From assembly GCA_020636405.1 (NCBI GenBank), contig JACJXW010000016.1:1-8333 (forward strand): a stretch of 8,333 nt of DNA, read 5' to 3'. Shown one piece after another: positions 1 to 7,568 of this stretch (its first letter is position 1; every line of letters starts with the position of its first letter). The DNA is from Lewinellaceae bacterium (GTDB lineage: Bacteria > Bacteroidota > Bacteroidia > Chitinophagales > Saprospiraceae). The notes under the pieces were generated by a model. The model saw nothing but the letters and a program-made list of their open reading frames with translations. It was not told where the DNA came from and made no database searches. Both the position numbers and the translations under genes were made by a program.

Positions 1-541
1 CCAGCAGGTCGAGCGTGGTGAGTTGGAAAAGCGCTTTGGGCAGCCGTCCGATGCGGTTGTGAGCGGTGTGAAGCTGGCGCAGTTTTTTTAGCCCGGACAA
101 TTGGGGCGGTAGCCGTTTGACCTGGTTCTTCTGAATATCCAGGAGGATTAGCTGAGTGAGCAGGCCGATCTCCGGCGGCAGTTCTTCCAGGGCATTGCCT
201 GCCAGGCGCAGGGACTGGAGCTTTTCCAGCCGCCCGATAGCCGGTGGCAGGGCCTTGATCTGGTTATTGCTGAGGTTGAGTTCGGTGAGTTGGCGCAGTT
301 CGAAAAGCTGGGGCGGTAGCTCTGTGATCTGGTTGAAGCTCAAGGACAGGCTGCGCAGGTTTTTCAGCTGTCCGATCTGGCGGGGGATCTCACGGATCAT
401 ATTGACGCTTACATCCAGTTTCCGCAGCTCAGGCATTCCGAAAACGACAGGAGGCAGGGCATCCAGCCGGCAATTGTGCAGGTGCAATTCCGTTACCTCT
501 TCCCGGTGCGCCAGAGCAGTTTGCAGGTTGTAGGCCTTCAT
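1..541 (-). CDS. Leucine-rich repeat protein (C-terminal part outside window)
   Basis: The frame opens with ATG at 541-539 and stays open for 180 codons to the left edge, so the gene is incomplete at its 3' end. After a 15-residue N-terminal stretch it consists entirely of 23-residue leucine-rich repeats starting at residues 16, 39, 62, 85, 108, 131 and 154, with an eighth beginning at 177. The unit reads approximately LxxLxLxxNxIxxLPxxIxxL, as in LTELNLSNNQIKALPPAIGR. This is the bacterial/plant-like LRR type, normally a curved protein-binding scaffold. No signal peptide or membrane segment is seen in the visible part, so it is probably cytoplasmic or contributes an N-terminal LRR domain to a larger protein. 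Its start codon overlaps the stop of the MutS-like gene (ATGA, 538-541), implying co-transcription and probably coupled translation. The repeat assignment is certain; the partner and function are unknown. Confidence 0.9.
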   Translation of the reverse strand, partial: MKAYNLQTALAHREEVTELHLHNCRLDALPPVVFGMPELRKLDVSVNMIREIPRQIGQLKNLRSLSLSFNQITELPPQLFELRQLTELNLSNNQIKALPPAIGRLEKLQSLRLAGNALEELPPEIGLLTQLILLDIQKNQVKRLPPQLSGLKKLRQLHTAHNRIGRLPKALFQLTTLDLL

Positions 542-2352
542 GCTTCTTCTTCGATCTTGATGCCCATTTGTTTCATCAGCAGAGTGGCATTGAAACTCTG
601 GCTGACGCCCTTCTTCAGTTTGTAGTCAAAATACAGTTTCCCGTCTTTAATTTCCACTTCGATGCGCAGGTTTTCGACGGCGCCGCCGGCCTGGGCTTCC
701 AGTTGCCCCAGCTCCAGGTCGTGAGTAGCGATGATGCCGGAGCCCCGGCTGCGGATCAGCTGTTTGATCAGGGCCTTGGAACCGGTATGGCGGTCGTTGG
801 AGTTGGTGCCCTTGAGGATCTCATCGAGCAGGAAGAAGGCCTGGGGCAGGGGAGGCTGCTTATCGGCACTGGCTTCTACCGCTTCAATAATGAGCTTTAA
901 GCGTTTGAGTTCGGCGTAGAAGGAGGAGGTGCTTTCGTGCAGCGCGTCCTGGGTGCGCATGCTGGTATACACCTGAATGGGCGGCAGGGCCAGGCGGCGG
1001 GCACAGGCTGGGGCTCCGGCCATGGCCAGCACGATATTGATGCCTACAGTACGCAGGAAAGTGCTTTTCCCCGCCATATTGGAGCCGGTAACCAGCTTGA
1101 TGTGGCCATCGGTGGGAACAACGATATCGTTGCTTACCCGCTTATCGCGGTGAATAAGGGGGTGAGCCAAAGCCTCTCCTTCCAGGCGGGGCGCATCATG
1201 GATGGTAGGGAAGGCCCATTCGGGATTGTTGAAATAAAGGTTTCCGAAGCTGCTCAAAGCCTCGAATTCGGCGATGGCCTCGAACCATTGAGGGAGTTGC
1301 GTTTTGAGGCGGCCCTTCCAGCGCTCCAGGCGGTAAACCCACTGCAGGTCCCACAGGCCTCCCAGGTTGAGGAAGATGGCGAAGAAGTTGTACCGCACAT
1401 TAAGTTGCCCGATGATGTAGGAAAGGCGGTGAATGGCATCGGAGGCCAGTTTGCCATCCGGCAGTTCCAGTATCCGGTGGAGGTTCTGGAGCATCGGCGT
1501 TTCGAATGCCTGCCCCTCGATATGGCGCAGCAGGCGCGCATAATGGCCCAGTGTTTTTTCGGCATGGGTGGTCTGGATGTGGGCTTTGTCTACCTGCTCT
1601 TTCGTCTGTTTGAGTACCCAGGCCGGGGGCAACAGGAAAAGGATGGCCACATACCAGGGGAGGTAAAGGATGAACAGCACCAGCCCCGCTACGGCCCAGA
1701 AGGGGGACAGATACAGCGCGGCTACCAGCCAGCGTCGGTTGCTGACGAATGGGGGGTCTTCCAGCCACCGCTTCAGCAGCTGGATATGGCCCGGGCTGTC
1801 TTCCGTTTCGAGGCTGTAGGCCTGGAAGTGCTGCCGCCAGTCGAGCATTTCTTTCAGCTCGGCGATGGCCGGCTGCCGCTGTTGAATGACGGCTGCATCG
1901 GCCGGTACGCACAGGAAGTGGGCCAGGCGGCCCCTGCCCAATGCGGTGCCTGCCCGGTTGAGGTACTGGAAAAAAGAGTAGCCGCCGAAAAGGTCGAGGT
2001 CCAGAGAGTAGGGGTGTTCGGCCTCGGTAAACTCCTGGCCATTTTGGAATGCGGTATACTCATGGCCCAGTACTCCTGCTTCCAGGCGGTTGACGGTTGC
2101 CAGGTTGGAGTGGTGCTTTTGCTGTTTTTGTATATCCTGGTGCCACAGGATGAAACGGTAAAAGACATAGAGGAAGGCCAGGGTAAAAACGGCGCCGGCC
2201 AGCTCGTGCACGCCCGTCCAGAGGTATATGGCCACCCCCACGGCAGTGATGAACAGCGACAGGCGCACCAGTGCGAATTGGTTGTACTTTTTTTTGAGCG
2301 CCTCGGCTGTCGTTTCGAAAGCCCCGGCGCGTTCGAGGTATTGTTGTTTCAT
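538..2352 (-). CDS. Membrane-anchored MutS-like ATPase
   Basis: This 604-residue protein carries the MutS-type ABC ATPase at its C-terminus: Walker A GSNMAGKST (423-431), Walker B FFLLDE (506-511) followed by the GTNS signature (515-518), and the H-loop ATHD with His544. It ends with the MutS-like stretch SFNATLLMKQMGI. The N-terminal half differs from classical MutS: hydrophobic segments at about 28-46 and 50-70, then 208-226 and 228-247, predict four membrane helices, and no mismatch-recognition domain with its Phe-x-Glu motif is visible. It also lacks the C-terminal Smr domain of MutS2 and is shorter than MutS1 (about 850 residues). Residues 250-400 are probably the helical lever/clamp region. 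Proteins of this design are common in Bacteroidota and often labelled 'DNA mismatch repair protein MutS', but a role in canonical mismatch repair is doubtful. The start at 2352 fits a short charged N-terminus before the first helix; no clear ribosome binding site is seen. The LRR gene follows with a 4-bp overlap. Confidence 0.93.
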   Translation of the reverse strand: MKQQYLERAGAFETTAEALKKKYNQFALVRLSLFITAVGVAIYLWTGVHELAGAVFTLAFLYVFYRFILWHQDIQKQQKHHSNLATVNRLEAGVLGHEYTAFQNGQEFTEAEHPYSLDLDLFGGYSFFQYLNRAGTALGRGRLAHFLCVPADAAVIQQRQPAIAELKEMLDWRQHFQAYSLETEDSPGHIQLLKRWLEDPPFVSNRRWLVAALYLSPFWAVAGLVLFILYLPWYVAILFLLPPAWVLKQTKEQVDKAHIQTTHAEKTLGHYARLLRHIEGQAFETPMLQNLHRILELPDGKLASDAIHRLSYIIGQLNVRYNFFAIFLNLGGLWDLQWVYRLERWKGRLKTQLPQWFEAIAEFEALSSFGNLYFNNPEWAFPTIHDAPRLEGEALAHPLIHRDKRVSNDIVVPTDGHIKLVTGSNMAGKSTFLRTVGINIVLAMAGAPACARRLALPPIQVYTSMRTQDALHESTSSFYAELKRLKLIIEAVEASADKQPPLPQAFFLLDEILKGTNSNDRHTGSKALIKQLIRSRGSGIIATHDLELGQLEAQAGGAVENLRIEVEIKDGKLYFDYKLKKGVSQSFNATLLMKQMGIKIEEEA

Positions 2353-2427
2353 GTTGTCGGGTACGATTGAGTAAACCTCAAAAAATAAGTTGTCGGTTTC
2401 GACGATTAGGCCGGGAAAATACGAAGA

Positions 2428-2571
2428 TCAGAGGAATTCAACGTGGTTGTGCATGTCTTTGGGGGAAAACACGTAGTGGATTAACTCCGGGCCTCTAACA
2501 ATGGCGCCAATACTCGTTCCCTGCGGAGTGTAAACAATGCCGGCGTGTTCTTTCCCTTTGGCATTAGGCAC
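2428..2571 (-). pseudogene. Remnant of a DUF5615-like (PIN-like toxin) C-terminus
   Basis: A minus-strand frame runs from an upstream stop at 2589-2587 to a TGA at 2430-2428. From a GTG at 2571 it would give 47 residues, including KEHAGIVYTPQGTSIGAIVR and then SPKDMHNHVEF. The pattern H-x-GI-x-x, SIG-x-I, a hydrophobic stretch and a terminal DM-x-N-x-VEF resembles, from memory, the C-terminal third of DUF5615 PIN-like proteins (about 110-120 residues), usually toxins of toxin-antitoxin pairs. The N-terminal part with the acidic PIN-like residues would lie beyond 2590, but a stop and then the regulator promoter region are found there, and no antitoxin gene is visible. It is therefore best read as a decayed fragment; a genuine small GTG-started ORF is less likely. 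The family match is not certain. Confidence 0.4.
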
Positions 2572-2644
2572 TGTCCACAGGAATTGTCAAAGAAGGGAAA
2601 ACTTTCCGCGAAAATTCGCTAAATTCCATTATTTTAGCGCACTT

Positions 2645-4132
2645 ATGAGTGCAAAGACACAGAACGAGCGAATACTTTTTGGGCTGAAGGTGAAGCAGTT
2701 ACGGCAGGGCAGGGGGCTTTCCTTTTCCGACCTCAGCCAGTCGTCCCACCTATCTGTATCCTACCTGAACGAGATCGAGAAGGGGAAGAAATATCCGAAG
2801 GAAGACAAGCTGAAGGCGCTGGCCGATGCTTTGGGGGTTGGCTATGAGCAATTGGTTTCCACTGAGCTCAGTAAAAGCCTTGCTCCGGTGGGCGAGTTGC
2901 TGCAATCCAACTTTCTCAACGAGTTGCCGCTGGACCTGTTCGGCATCGAGCTGTCTAAAGTGGTGGAGATCATCGCCAACGCTCCGGTGCGGGTGGGAGC
3001 CTTCATTTCCACACTGCTGGAATTGTCGCGCAACTATGCGCTCAAGGAAGAGAACTTCTACTTCGGCGCGCTGCGCGCCTATCTGGAACTGCACAACAAC
3101 TATTTCGAAGAGCTGGAGCAGGCGGTGGAGCATTTTATCCGTCAGCACGAGGTGCCTGCCAGCCGGCCGATCAGCAGTACCCTGCTGAAGCAGATCCTGG
3201 AGGAGCGGTTTGGCTACGAGATCGTAGAGGACGGGCTGGATGCCTACCCCGAGCTACTGAAATTGCGCTCGGTTTTTCTTCCCAAAGAAAAACGCCTGCT
3301 ACTCAACAGCAAACTCACCCCCAACCAACGCGCCTTTCAGTTTGGCAAAGAACTGGGGTTCGGTTTTCTAAACATCGGAGAACGGGCCAATACGTCGAGC
3401 CTGCTGCGCGGCCGGGCCTTTGAGGAAGTGATCAACCACAGTAAGGCCATCTATTTCTCGGTAGCCCTCCACATTCCCCGTGATCCTTTCATTCAGGATA
3501 TGAAGGCTTTTTTTGAGAAAGAGCGCTGGGACGGAGAGGCCTTTCTGGCCATCATGAAGAAATACGACGCCACCCCGGAGATGTTTTACCACCGGCTGAC
3601 CAATATCCTGCCGCGCTTCTTCGGCATGAATAAATTGTTCTTTCTGCGTTTCATCCACGATCCGGAAAAGGACACCTTCGAGATCGATAAAGAGCTGCAC
3701 CTCAGCCGCCGCCACCATCCGCATGGCAACGCCCTGTTTGAACACTATTGCCGCCGCTGGGTATCGCTCTCCTTGTTGCAGGACCTTCACAACATGCAAC
3801 AGGAAGGCAAATATGTGGATACCTTCGTCCGCGCCCAGCGCTCGCGCTACATTGGAACAGATGATGAGTATCTGTGCCTGACCATCGCCCGCCCGGCTTA
3901 CCCTACGCCCAACCGCAACGTGAGCGTTACCATAGGCCTGCTGATGAGCGATGAGCTGCGGGAACAGGTCGCCTTCTATGAAGACCCCGCCATTCAGTAC
4001 CGGGAAGTGAACAATACCTGCGAACGTTGTTCGATTACGGACTGCCGCGAGCGGGCTGCGCCGCCGGCCGTGGTGAACAAGCGCGAAGAGTGGAAGCGCA
4101 TCCAGGAACGGCTGGAGGAACTCAACCAGTAA
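2645..4132 (+). CDS. XRE-family, ScfR-type (RamB/PrpR-like) transcriptional regulator
   Basis: This 495-residue regulator has an N-terminal XRE helix-turn-helix at about residues 9-70 (LSFSDLSQSSHLSVSYLNEIEKG covers the recognition region), a long helical middle, and an IrrE/ImmA-like segment around 225-270 in which FGKELGFGFLN (233-243) takes the place of an HExxH metalloprotease motif. The C-terminal domain has HYCRRW (Cys369) and CERCSITDCRERAAPP (Cys459, 462, 467), the hallmark of the short-chain fatty-acyl regulator domain (DUF2083). In actinobacterial relatives RamB and PrpR this architecture controls acetate or propionate metabolism; PrpR senses acyl-CoA and has been reported to bind an Fe-S cluster. 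The four cysteines here would suit such a cluster, but that is inference. I chose ATG 2645 because the HTH begins just after it; an in-frame ATG at 2537 would add 36 residues unlike any domain and overlap the toxin-like remnant. It is divergent from the MutS-like gene. Its targets are not identifiable here. Confidence 0.9.
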   Translation: MSAKTQNERILFGLKVKQLRQGRGLSFSDLSQSSHLSVSYLNEIEKGKKYPKEDKLKALADALGVGYEQLVSTELSKSLAPVGELLQSNFLNELPLDLFGIELSKVVEIIANAPVRVGAFISTLLELSRNYALKEENFYFGALRAYLELHNNYFEELEQAVEHFIRQHEVPASRPISSTLLKQILEERFGYEIVEDGLDAYPELLKLRSVFLPKEKRLLLNSKLTPNQRAFQFGKELGFGFLNIGERANTSSLLRGRAFEEVINHSKAIYFSVALHIPRDPFIQDMKAFFEKERWDGEAFLAIMKKYDATPEMFYHRLTNILPRFFGMNKLFFLRFIHDPEKDTFEIDKELHLSRRHHPHGNALFEHYCRRWVSLSLLQDLHNMQQEGKYVDTFVRAQRSRYIGTDDEYLCLTIARPAYPTPNRNVSVTIGLLMSDELREQVAFYEDPAIQYREVNNTCERCSITDCRERAAPPAVVNKREEWKRIQERLEELNQ

Positions 4133-4160
4133 ACCGGTTCCTTGTTAGCGCATTTTTTCC

Positions 4161-4168
4161 TATTTTCG
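4161..4168 (+). promoter_or_regulatory. Possible Bacteroidota-type -7 element upstream of the dipeptidyl peptidase gene
   Basis: TATTTTCG matches the phylum's TAnnTTTG -7 consensus at five of six defined positions and lies about 75 bp before the start codon, after the end of the regulator gene. A TTG at 4142-4144 could be the -33 element, but the 16-base gap is shorter than the usual 19 or so. This is weak support for an independent promoter. Confidence 0.25.
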
Positions 4169-4241
4169 TGGGCCTGGGCTTTTTAGGTTCCCATAACCAG
4201 GAAAGCCTTCTCTCAAAAAAGTAAAACCATTAATGCCCGAT

Positions 4242-6517
4242 ATGAAACGAATCACACTGATCGCCCTGGCTATTACAGGTATGCTGAGCCTGGGCTTTGC
4301 CCAAACACAGGACATCACCCTGGAAGCTATTTGGAAAAACTACGAATTTTTCCCCCGCTCGGTGCCTGGATTCAACTTCCTGAAGGACGGAAAACATTAT
4401 ACCCGGCTGGAAGACAACAAAATACTGCAGTACGACTTTACTACCGGCACCTTGGCCAATACCATCTTCGACCCGGCCTCTATCAAGGAAACGGGGGATT
4501 TTAGCGGTAGTGTCGACGGGTATACTTTCAGCGAAGACGAAAAGAAGATCCTCATCGAAACCGGATCGGAGTCGATCTACCGGCGCTCGTCCCGCGCCAA
4601 TTTTTATGTATACGACCGATCTACGCAGAGCCTTACGGCGCTGTTCCCCGGTGGAAAGCAAATGTACGCCACGTTCAATCCCCAAGCGGACAAGGTGGCT
4701 TTCGTGTACGATAATAACCTCTACCTGAAGGACCTGCCTTCCGGTAACCTGTCCCAACTCACTACCGACGGGGAGTACAACAAGATCATTTACGGCGCAA
4801 CCGACTGGGTGTACGAGGAGGAACTGTCTTTTGCACAGGCGTTCTTCTGGTCCCCCGACGGGCAGAACATCGCATACTATCGTTTTGATGAGCGTGAGGT
4901 GAAGCAGTTCACCATGACCAATTATCACGATGAACTCTATCCGGGTACGTTACTTTCAAATACCCGAAGGTGGGAGAGTAAATTCAAAAGTAGATATCTA
5001 CGTATACAGCCTTTCTACCGGAAGGCGGTGAAAGCAGATCTGGGCGCCGAGAAAGACATCTACATTCCCCGGTCAAGTGGGTCAATGAGAAGCAGCTTTG
5101 CATATACCGGCTCAACCGCCATCAGAACGAACTGGAACTGCTGCTGGCAGATCCGCTTTCGGGCAAAACCGAGCGGTTGCTGTACGAAAAAAATAAATAC
5201 TACATCTCCGAGGAGCTTTACGATGACCTGGTATTCCTGGAAGACGGCAAGCACTTTATCTGGGCCAGCGAAAAGGATGGATGGAAACACCTCTACCTCT
5301 ATACCATGAAAGGGCGCGAGGTGCGCCAGGTGACTCAGGGCCAGTGGGAAGTGGACGCATTCTACGGCGTAGATGAAAAAAACGGGCGGCTCTATTACCA
5401 GTCCGCTGAAAAATCGCCCCTGGAGCGCCAGGTGTACAGCATCGGCCTGGACGGAAAGGACAAGCAGGTGTTGGCCGGGGCTACCGGCTGGAACAGCGCC
5501 CAGTTCAGCAGCACTTACGATTACTACGTGGTGACGCATTCTACTGCCAACAGCCCTGCCACCTACACGGTCTATGACCGTAAAGGGAAGCCTTTGCGGG
5601 TGATCGAGGAGAACCTGAAGCTGAAGGAAAAGATGCAAAGCTACGGAACTCAACCGGTGGAGTTCTTCAGCTTTAAAACGAGCGATGGGGTAGAGTTGAA
5701 CGGCTGGATGATCAAGCCCCGCGACTTTAAAGAAAACCGTCAGTATCCGGTATTTATGACCCAGTATGGCGGCCCTGGCAGCCAGGAAGTGGTGGATCAC
5801 TGGATGGGCTTCGACTACTGGTGGTACCAGATGCTGGCCCAGCAGGGGTACCTGGTGGCCTGTGTAGATAACCGGGGCACCGGCGGGCGCGGCGAAGAGT
5901 TCAAGAAAATGACCTATATGCAGCTTGGCCATTATGAAACGATGGACCAGATCGAAGCCGCCAAATACCTGGCCCGCCAAAAATATACCGACCCTTCCCG
6001 GATCGGCATCTTCGGCTGGAGCTACGGCGGTTATATGTCCTCCCTTTGTATCCTGAAAGGCAACGACGTCTTCAAGGCGGCCATCGCGGTTGCCCCGGTA
6101 ACCAACTGGAAGTGGTACGACACCATCTACACGGAACGGTTCATGCGTACCTACGAGGAAAATGAGGACGGCTACAGAGAAAATTCTCCGGTGTACTTTG
6201 CCGACCGCCTGAAAGGCAACTACCTGCTCATTCACGGCATGGGGGATGATAATGTACACTTTCAAAACACGGCCGAAATGGTCAATGCACTCGTCGCCGC
6301 CAATAAACAGTTTGAAACCTATTTCTACCCCAACCGCAACCACGGTATCTACGGGGGCAATACCCGCCTGCACTTGTACACCAAGATGACGGATTTCCTC
6401 AACGAAAAACTCAAGGAAGGCGGAAAGGAAAACCAGGCACCGAAAAAAGGTAAGGAGATCCTGAAAACGGATAGCCCTGAAAAGCTGCAGCGCCAGCGGA
6501 CACCGGTGAAGGAGTGA
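4242..6517 (+). CDS. Secreted dipeptidyl peptidase IV (S9B), frame broken at four points
   Basis: This is a prolyl-specific serine exopeptidase that removes Xaa-Pro/Ala dipeptides from peptide N-termini in the periplasm or outside the cell. MKRITLIALAITGMLSLGFA is a clear signal peptide (cleavage near residue 20), which favours ATG 4242 over the in-frame ATG 4233. The N-terminal beta-propeller carries the double-Glu motif DWVYEEE (188-194) that anchors the substrate amino group, plus an Arg near 114. The C-terminal alpha/beta-hydrolase has GWSYGGY (Ser codon 6020-6022), GDDNVHFQN (catalytic Asp codon 6245-6247) and NHGIYGG (His codon 6341-6343). The N-terminal frame is good to about 4943 and the C-terminal frame from 5075. 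Between them four single-base losses must be repaired; the protein is then about 759 residues, close to the family's usual 720-750, with a short Lys/Glu-rich tail. If the lesions are real the gene is dead; more likely they are sequence errors. An inverted repeat follows the stop. Confidence 0.93.
4944..5074 (+). other. Cluster of four single-base deletions in the peptidase gene
   Basis: Good S9B protein sequence continues through this stretch only if the frame is changed four times, each time by adding one base: near 4944-4945 (restoring Pro-Glu-Tyr-Val), 4979-4980 (Gly-Glu-x-Asn-Ser), 5023-5024 (Thr-Gly-Lys-Ala) and 5073-5074 (Pro-Arg-Val-Lys-Trp). The breaks are 35, 44 and 50 bases apart. 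The first three cancel out and return to the original frame; the fourth leaves a net shift. Between the breaks the translation is clean (VTFKYPKVGE, then NSKVDIYVYSLSTG), with no sign of substitutions. Confidence 0.9.
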
Positions 6518-6541
6518 GGGGGATATTGATTTTCGATTTTC

Positions 6542-6606
6542 GATGTGTGATTTTTGATGTTCGATTTCCCGGCACATCAAACATCGAACATCAAAAATCA
6601 AACATC
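6542..6606. repeat. Long inverted repeat (24-bp arms) after the peptidase gene
   Basis: Arms at 6542-6565 and 6583-6606 pair at 23 of 24 positions (single mismatch at 6547), around a 17-base loop. The core is GATTTTTGATGTTCGAT. The sequence just before it (6528-6542) repeats TTTTCGAT units. The element begins 24 bases after the peptidase stop and ends 31 bases before the YbjQ-family start. It could fold in RNA as a strong hairpin and end or protect the peptidase transcript, but no T-tract follows the right arm, so a simple intrinsic terminator is not shown. TTCGAT-rich palindromes of this style are common between genes in Bacteroidota. Confidence 0.85.
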
Positions 6607-6637
6607 ATAAATTTTAACGGGCAATTTATCATTCGCT

Positions 6638-6952
6638 ATGCTGATCACAACCACAGACTTCATTCCCGGGCGCGAGATCGTCGAGGTGCTCGACATCGTC
6701 CGGGGCAGCACCGTTCGGGCCCGCAACGTGGGGCGCGACATTTTTGCCGGCCTCAAGAGCCTGGTAGGCGGAGAGATCCATGAATATACCCGCCTCATGG
6801 CCGATGCCCGCGAACAGGCTATCGACCGCATGATCGCCGATGCAGAGGAGGTCGGCGCCGATGCGGTCATCAACGTACGATTTACTACAGCGGGGGTCAT
6901 GCAGGGGGCGTCGGAGATACTGGCCTACGGCACGGCGGTCCGCCTGAAATAG
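6638..6952 (+). CDS. YbjQ/UPF0145 family protein
   Basis: This small 104-residue soluble protein matches the YbjQ family in length and motifs: the opening TTTDFIPGREIVEVLDIVRG, the central GRDIFAGLKSLVGG followed by HEY (32-50), the helix with AREQA (57-61), GADAVINV (73-80) and the final YGTAV strand (97-101). E. coli YbjQ shares the same order of elements. Members are thought to form ring-like oligomers, and no biochemical activity is firmly established, so no function is assigned. It has no signal peptide or membrane segment. The start at 6638 gives the normal N-terminus; there is no obvious ribosome binding site. It stands alone: a long palindrome separates it from the peptidase gene and 132 bp separate it from smpB. 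Confidence 0.92.
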   Translation: MLITTTDFIPGREIVEVLDIVRGSTVRARNVGRDIFAGLKSLVGGEIHEYTRLMADAREQAIDRMIADAEEVGADAVINVRFTTAGVMQGASEILAYGTAVRLK

Positions 6953-7026
6953 CGTATTATTTGTACCGTTGATTCGAACTTATCCTTCACAGAAGGGGTT
7001 TGGATTAGGGCGCCCTGGGGAGCAGG

Positions 7027-7043
7027 GGTTTGGTATACAAACC
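7027..7043 (+). other. Small hairpin in the smpB leader
   Basis: GGTTTG at 7027-7032 pairs perfectly with CAAACC at 7038-7043 across a 5-base loop, 42 bases before the smpB start. The left arm is also part of the second copy of AGGGGTTTGG (6994-7003 and 7024-7033). A 10-bp palindrome, AGGGCGCCCT, lies between the two copies at 7007-7016. These could be regulatory or chance; no known riboswitch or operator is recognised. Confidence 0.3.
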
Positions 7044-7084
7044 AATTACCGACAAAGGCCTCATAGCGCCAAAAAGAATACACC

Positions 7085-7555
7085 ATGGCCATCAGGAAGA
7101 AGAACGAATACAAGGTAGAGATCGTCAACCGAAAGGCAGACTTTGAATACAGCTTCATAGACACCTATGAGGCAGGCATCATTTTGGCCGGCACTGAGAT
7201 CAAATCCATCCGGAAGGGGAACGCCAACCTTCGCGACGCATACTGTTATTTCAAAAAAGGAGAGCTGTACATTAAAAGCTTGTTTATCGCTGAATACTCT
7301 TTCGGGAACCAGTTCAACCACGAACCTCGCCGCATCCGAAAGCTACTGATGCGCCGCGGCCAGCTGCGCAAGCTGGAAAAACAGGTGAAAGAACGGGGTT
7401 ATACCATCGTGCCGGTGCGCCTGTACATCAACGATCGGGGTTTTGCCAAAGTGGAAATTGCCCTGGCCCAGGGTAAGAAAGTGCACGATAAGCGGCAATC
7501 GATAAAAGAGCGCGACGTGAAGCGGGACCTGTCGCGGATCAAGAAGATGTATTAG
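7085..7555 (+). CDS. smpB: SsrA-binding protein SmpB
   Basis: SmpB binds the tRNA-like end of tmRNA and brings it to ribosomes stalled on broken messages, allowing tagging of the incomplete protein and release of the ribosome. The 156-residue length is typical. Diagnostic motifs are GTEIKSIRKGNANLRDAYC (36-54), the HEPRRIRKLL stretch (79-88), and the basic C-terminal tail KKVHDKRQSIKERD (131-144), which enters the decoding centre in place of an anticodon stem. All are intact. The start at 7085 gives the standard N-terminus, and an A-rich stretch precedes it rather than a clear Shine-Dalgarno. The tmRNA gene itself is not in this window. The gene converges with the M48 protease gene, with an inverted repeat between them. 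No anomalies are seen. Confidence 0.98.
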   Translation: MAIRKKNEYKVEIVNRKADFEYSFIDTYEAGIILAGTEIKSIRKGNANLRDAYCYFKKGELYIKSLFIAEYSFGNQFNHEPRRIRKLLMRRGQLRKLEKQVKERGYTIVPVRLYINDRGFAKVEIALAQGKKVHDKRQSIKERDVKRDLSRIKKMY

Positions 7556-7568
7556 AGCGGCATTCGGA

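Noticed and set aside
156..533. Plus-strand open frame of 125 codons at the left end
   Set aside because: The minus strand here encodes seven regular 23-residue leucine-rich repeats; the plus-strand translation is Ser/Arg-rich shadow sequence.
937..2370. Long plus-strand open frame (477 codons) opposite the MutS-like gene
   Set aside because: It lies antisense to a protein with clear ATPase motifs, and its own translation shows no recognisable domain. It is a by-product of the GC-rich codon use of the real gene.
2379..2387. TATTTTTTG on the minus strand as a -7 promoter element for the MutS-like gene
   Set aside because: It has one base too many between TA and TTTG, and no TTG/TTTG is found at the expected upstream distance.
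2630..2637. TATTTTAG as a -7 element for the regulator gene
   Set aside because: It lies only seven bases before the start codon, and no -33 element is at the right spacing; possible only for a nearly leaderless transcript.
2537..2644. Longer start (ATG 2537) for the ScfR-type regulator
   Set aside because: The extra 36 residues resemble no domain, overlap the toxin-like remnant on the other strand, and would precede an already complete XRE N-terminus.
4944..5074. Programmed frameshifting in the peptidase gene
   Set aside because: Four separate shifts without slippery heptamers or a downstream structure do not fit any known programmed mechanism, and the family is not known for it.
5060..6601. 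Long minus-strand open frame (513 codons) opposite the peptidase gene
   Set aside because: The sense strand carries the complete S9B catalytic domain. The antisense frame's beginning is only the translated intergenic palindrome (FDVRC- and IEHQKS-like residues).
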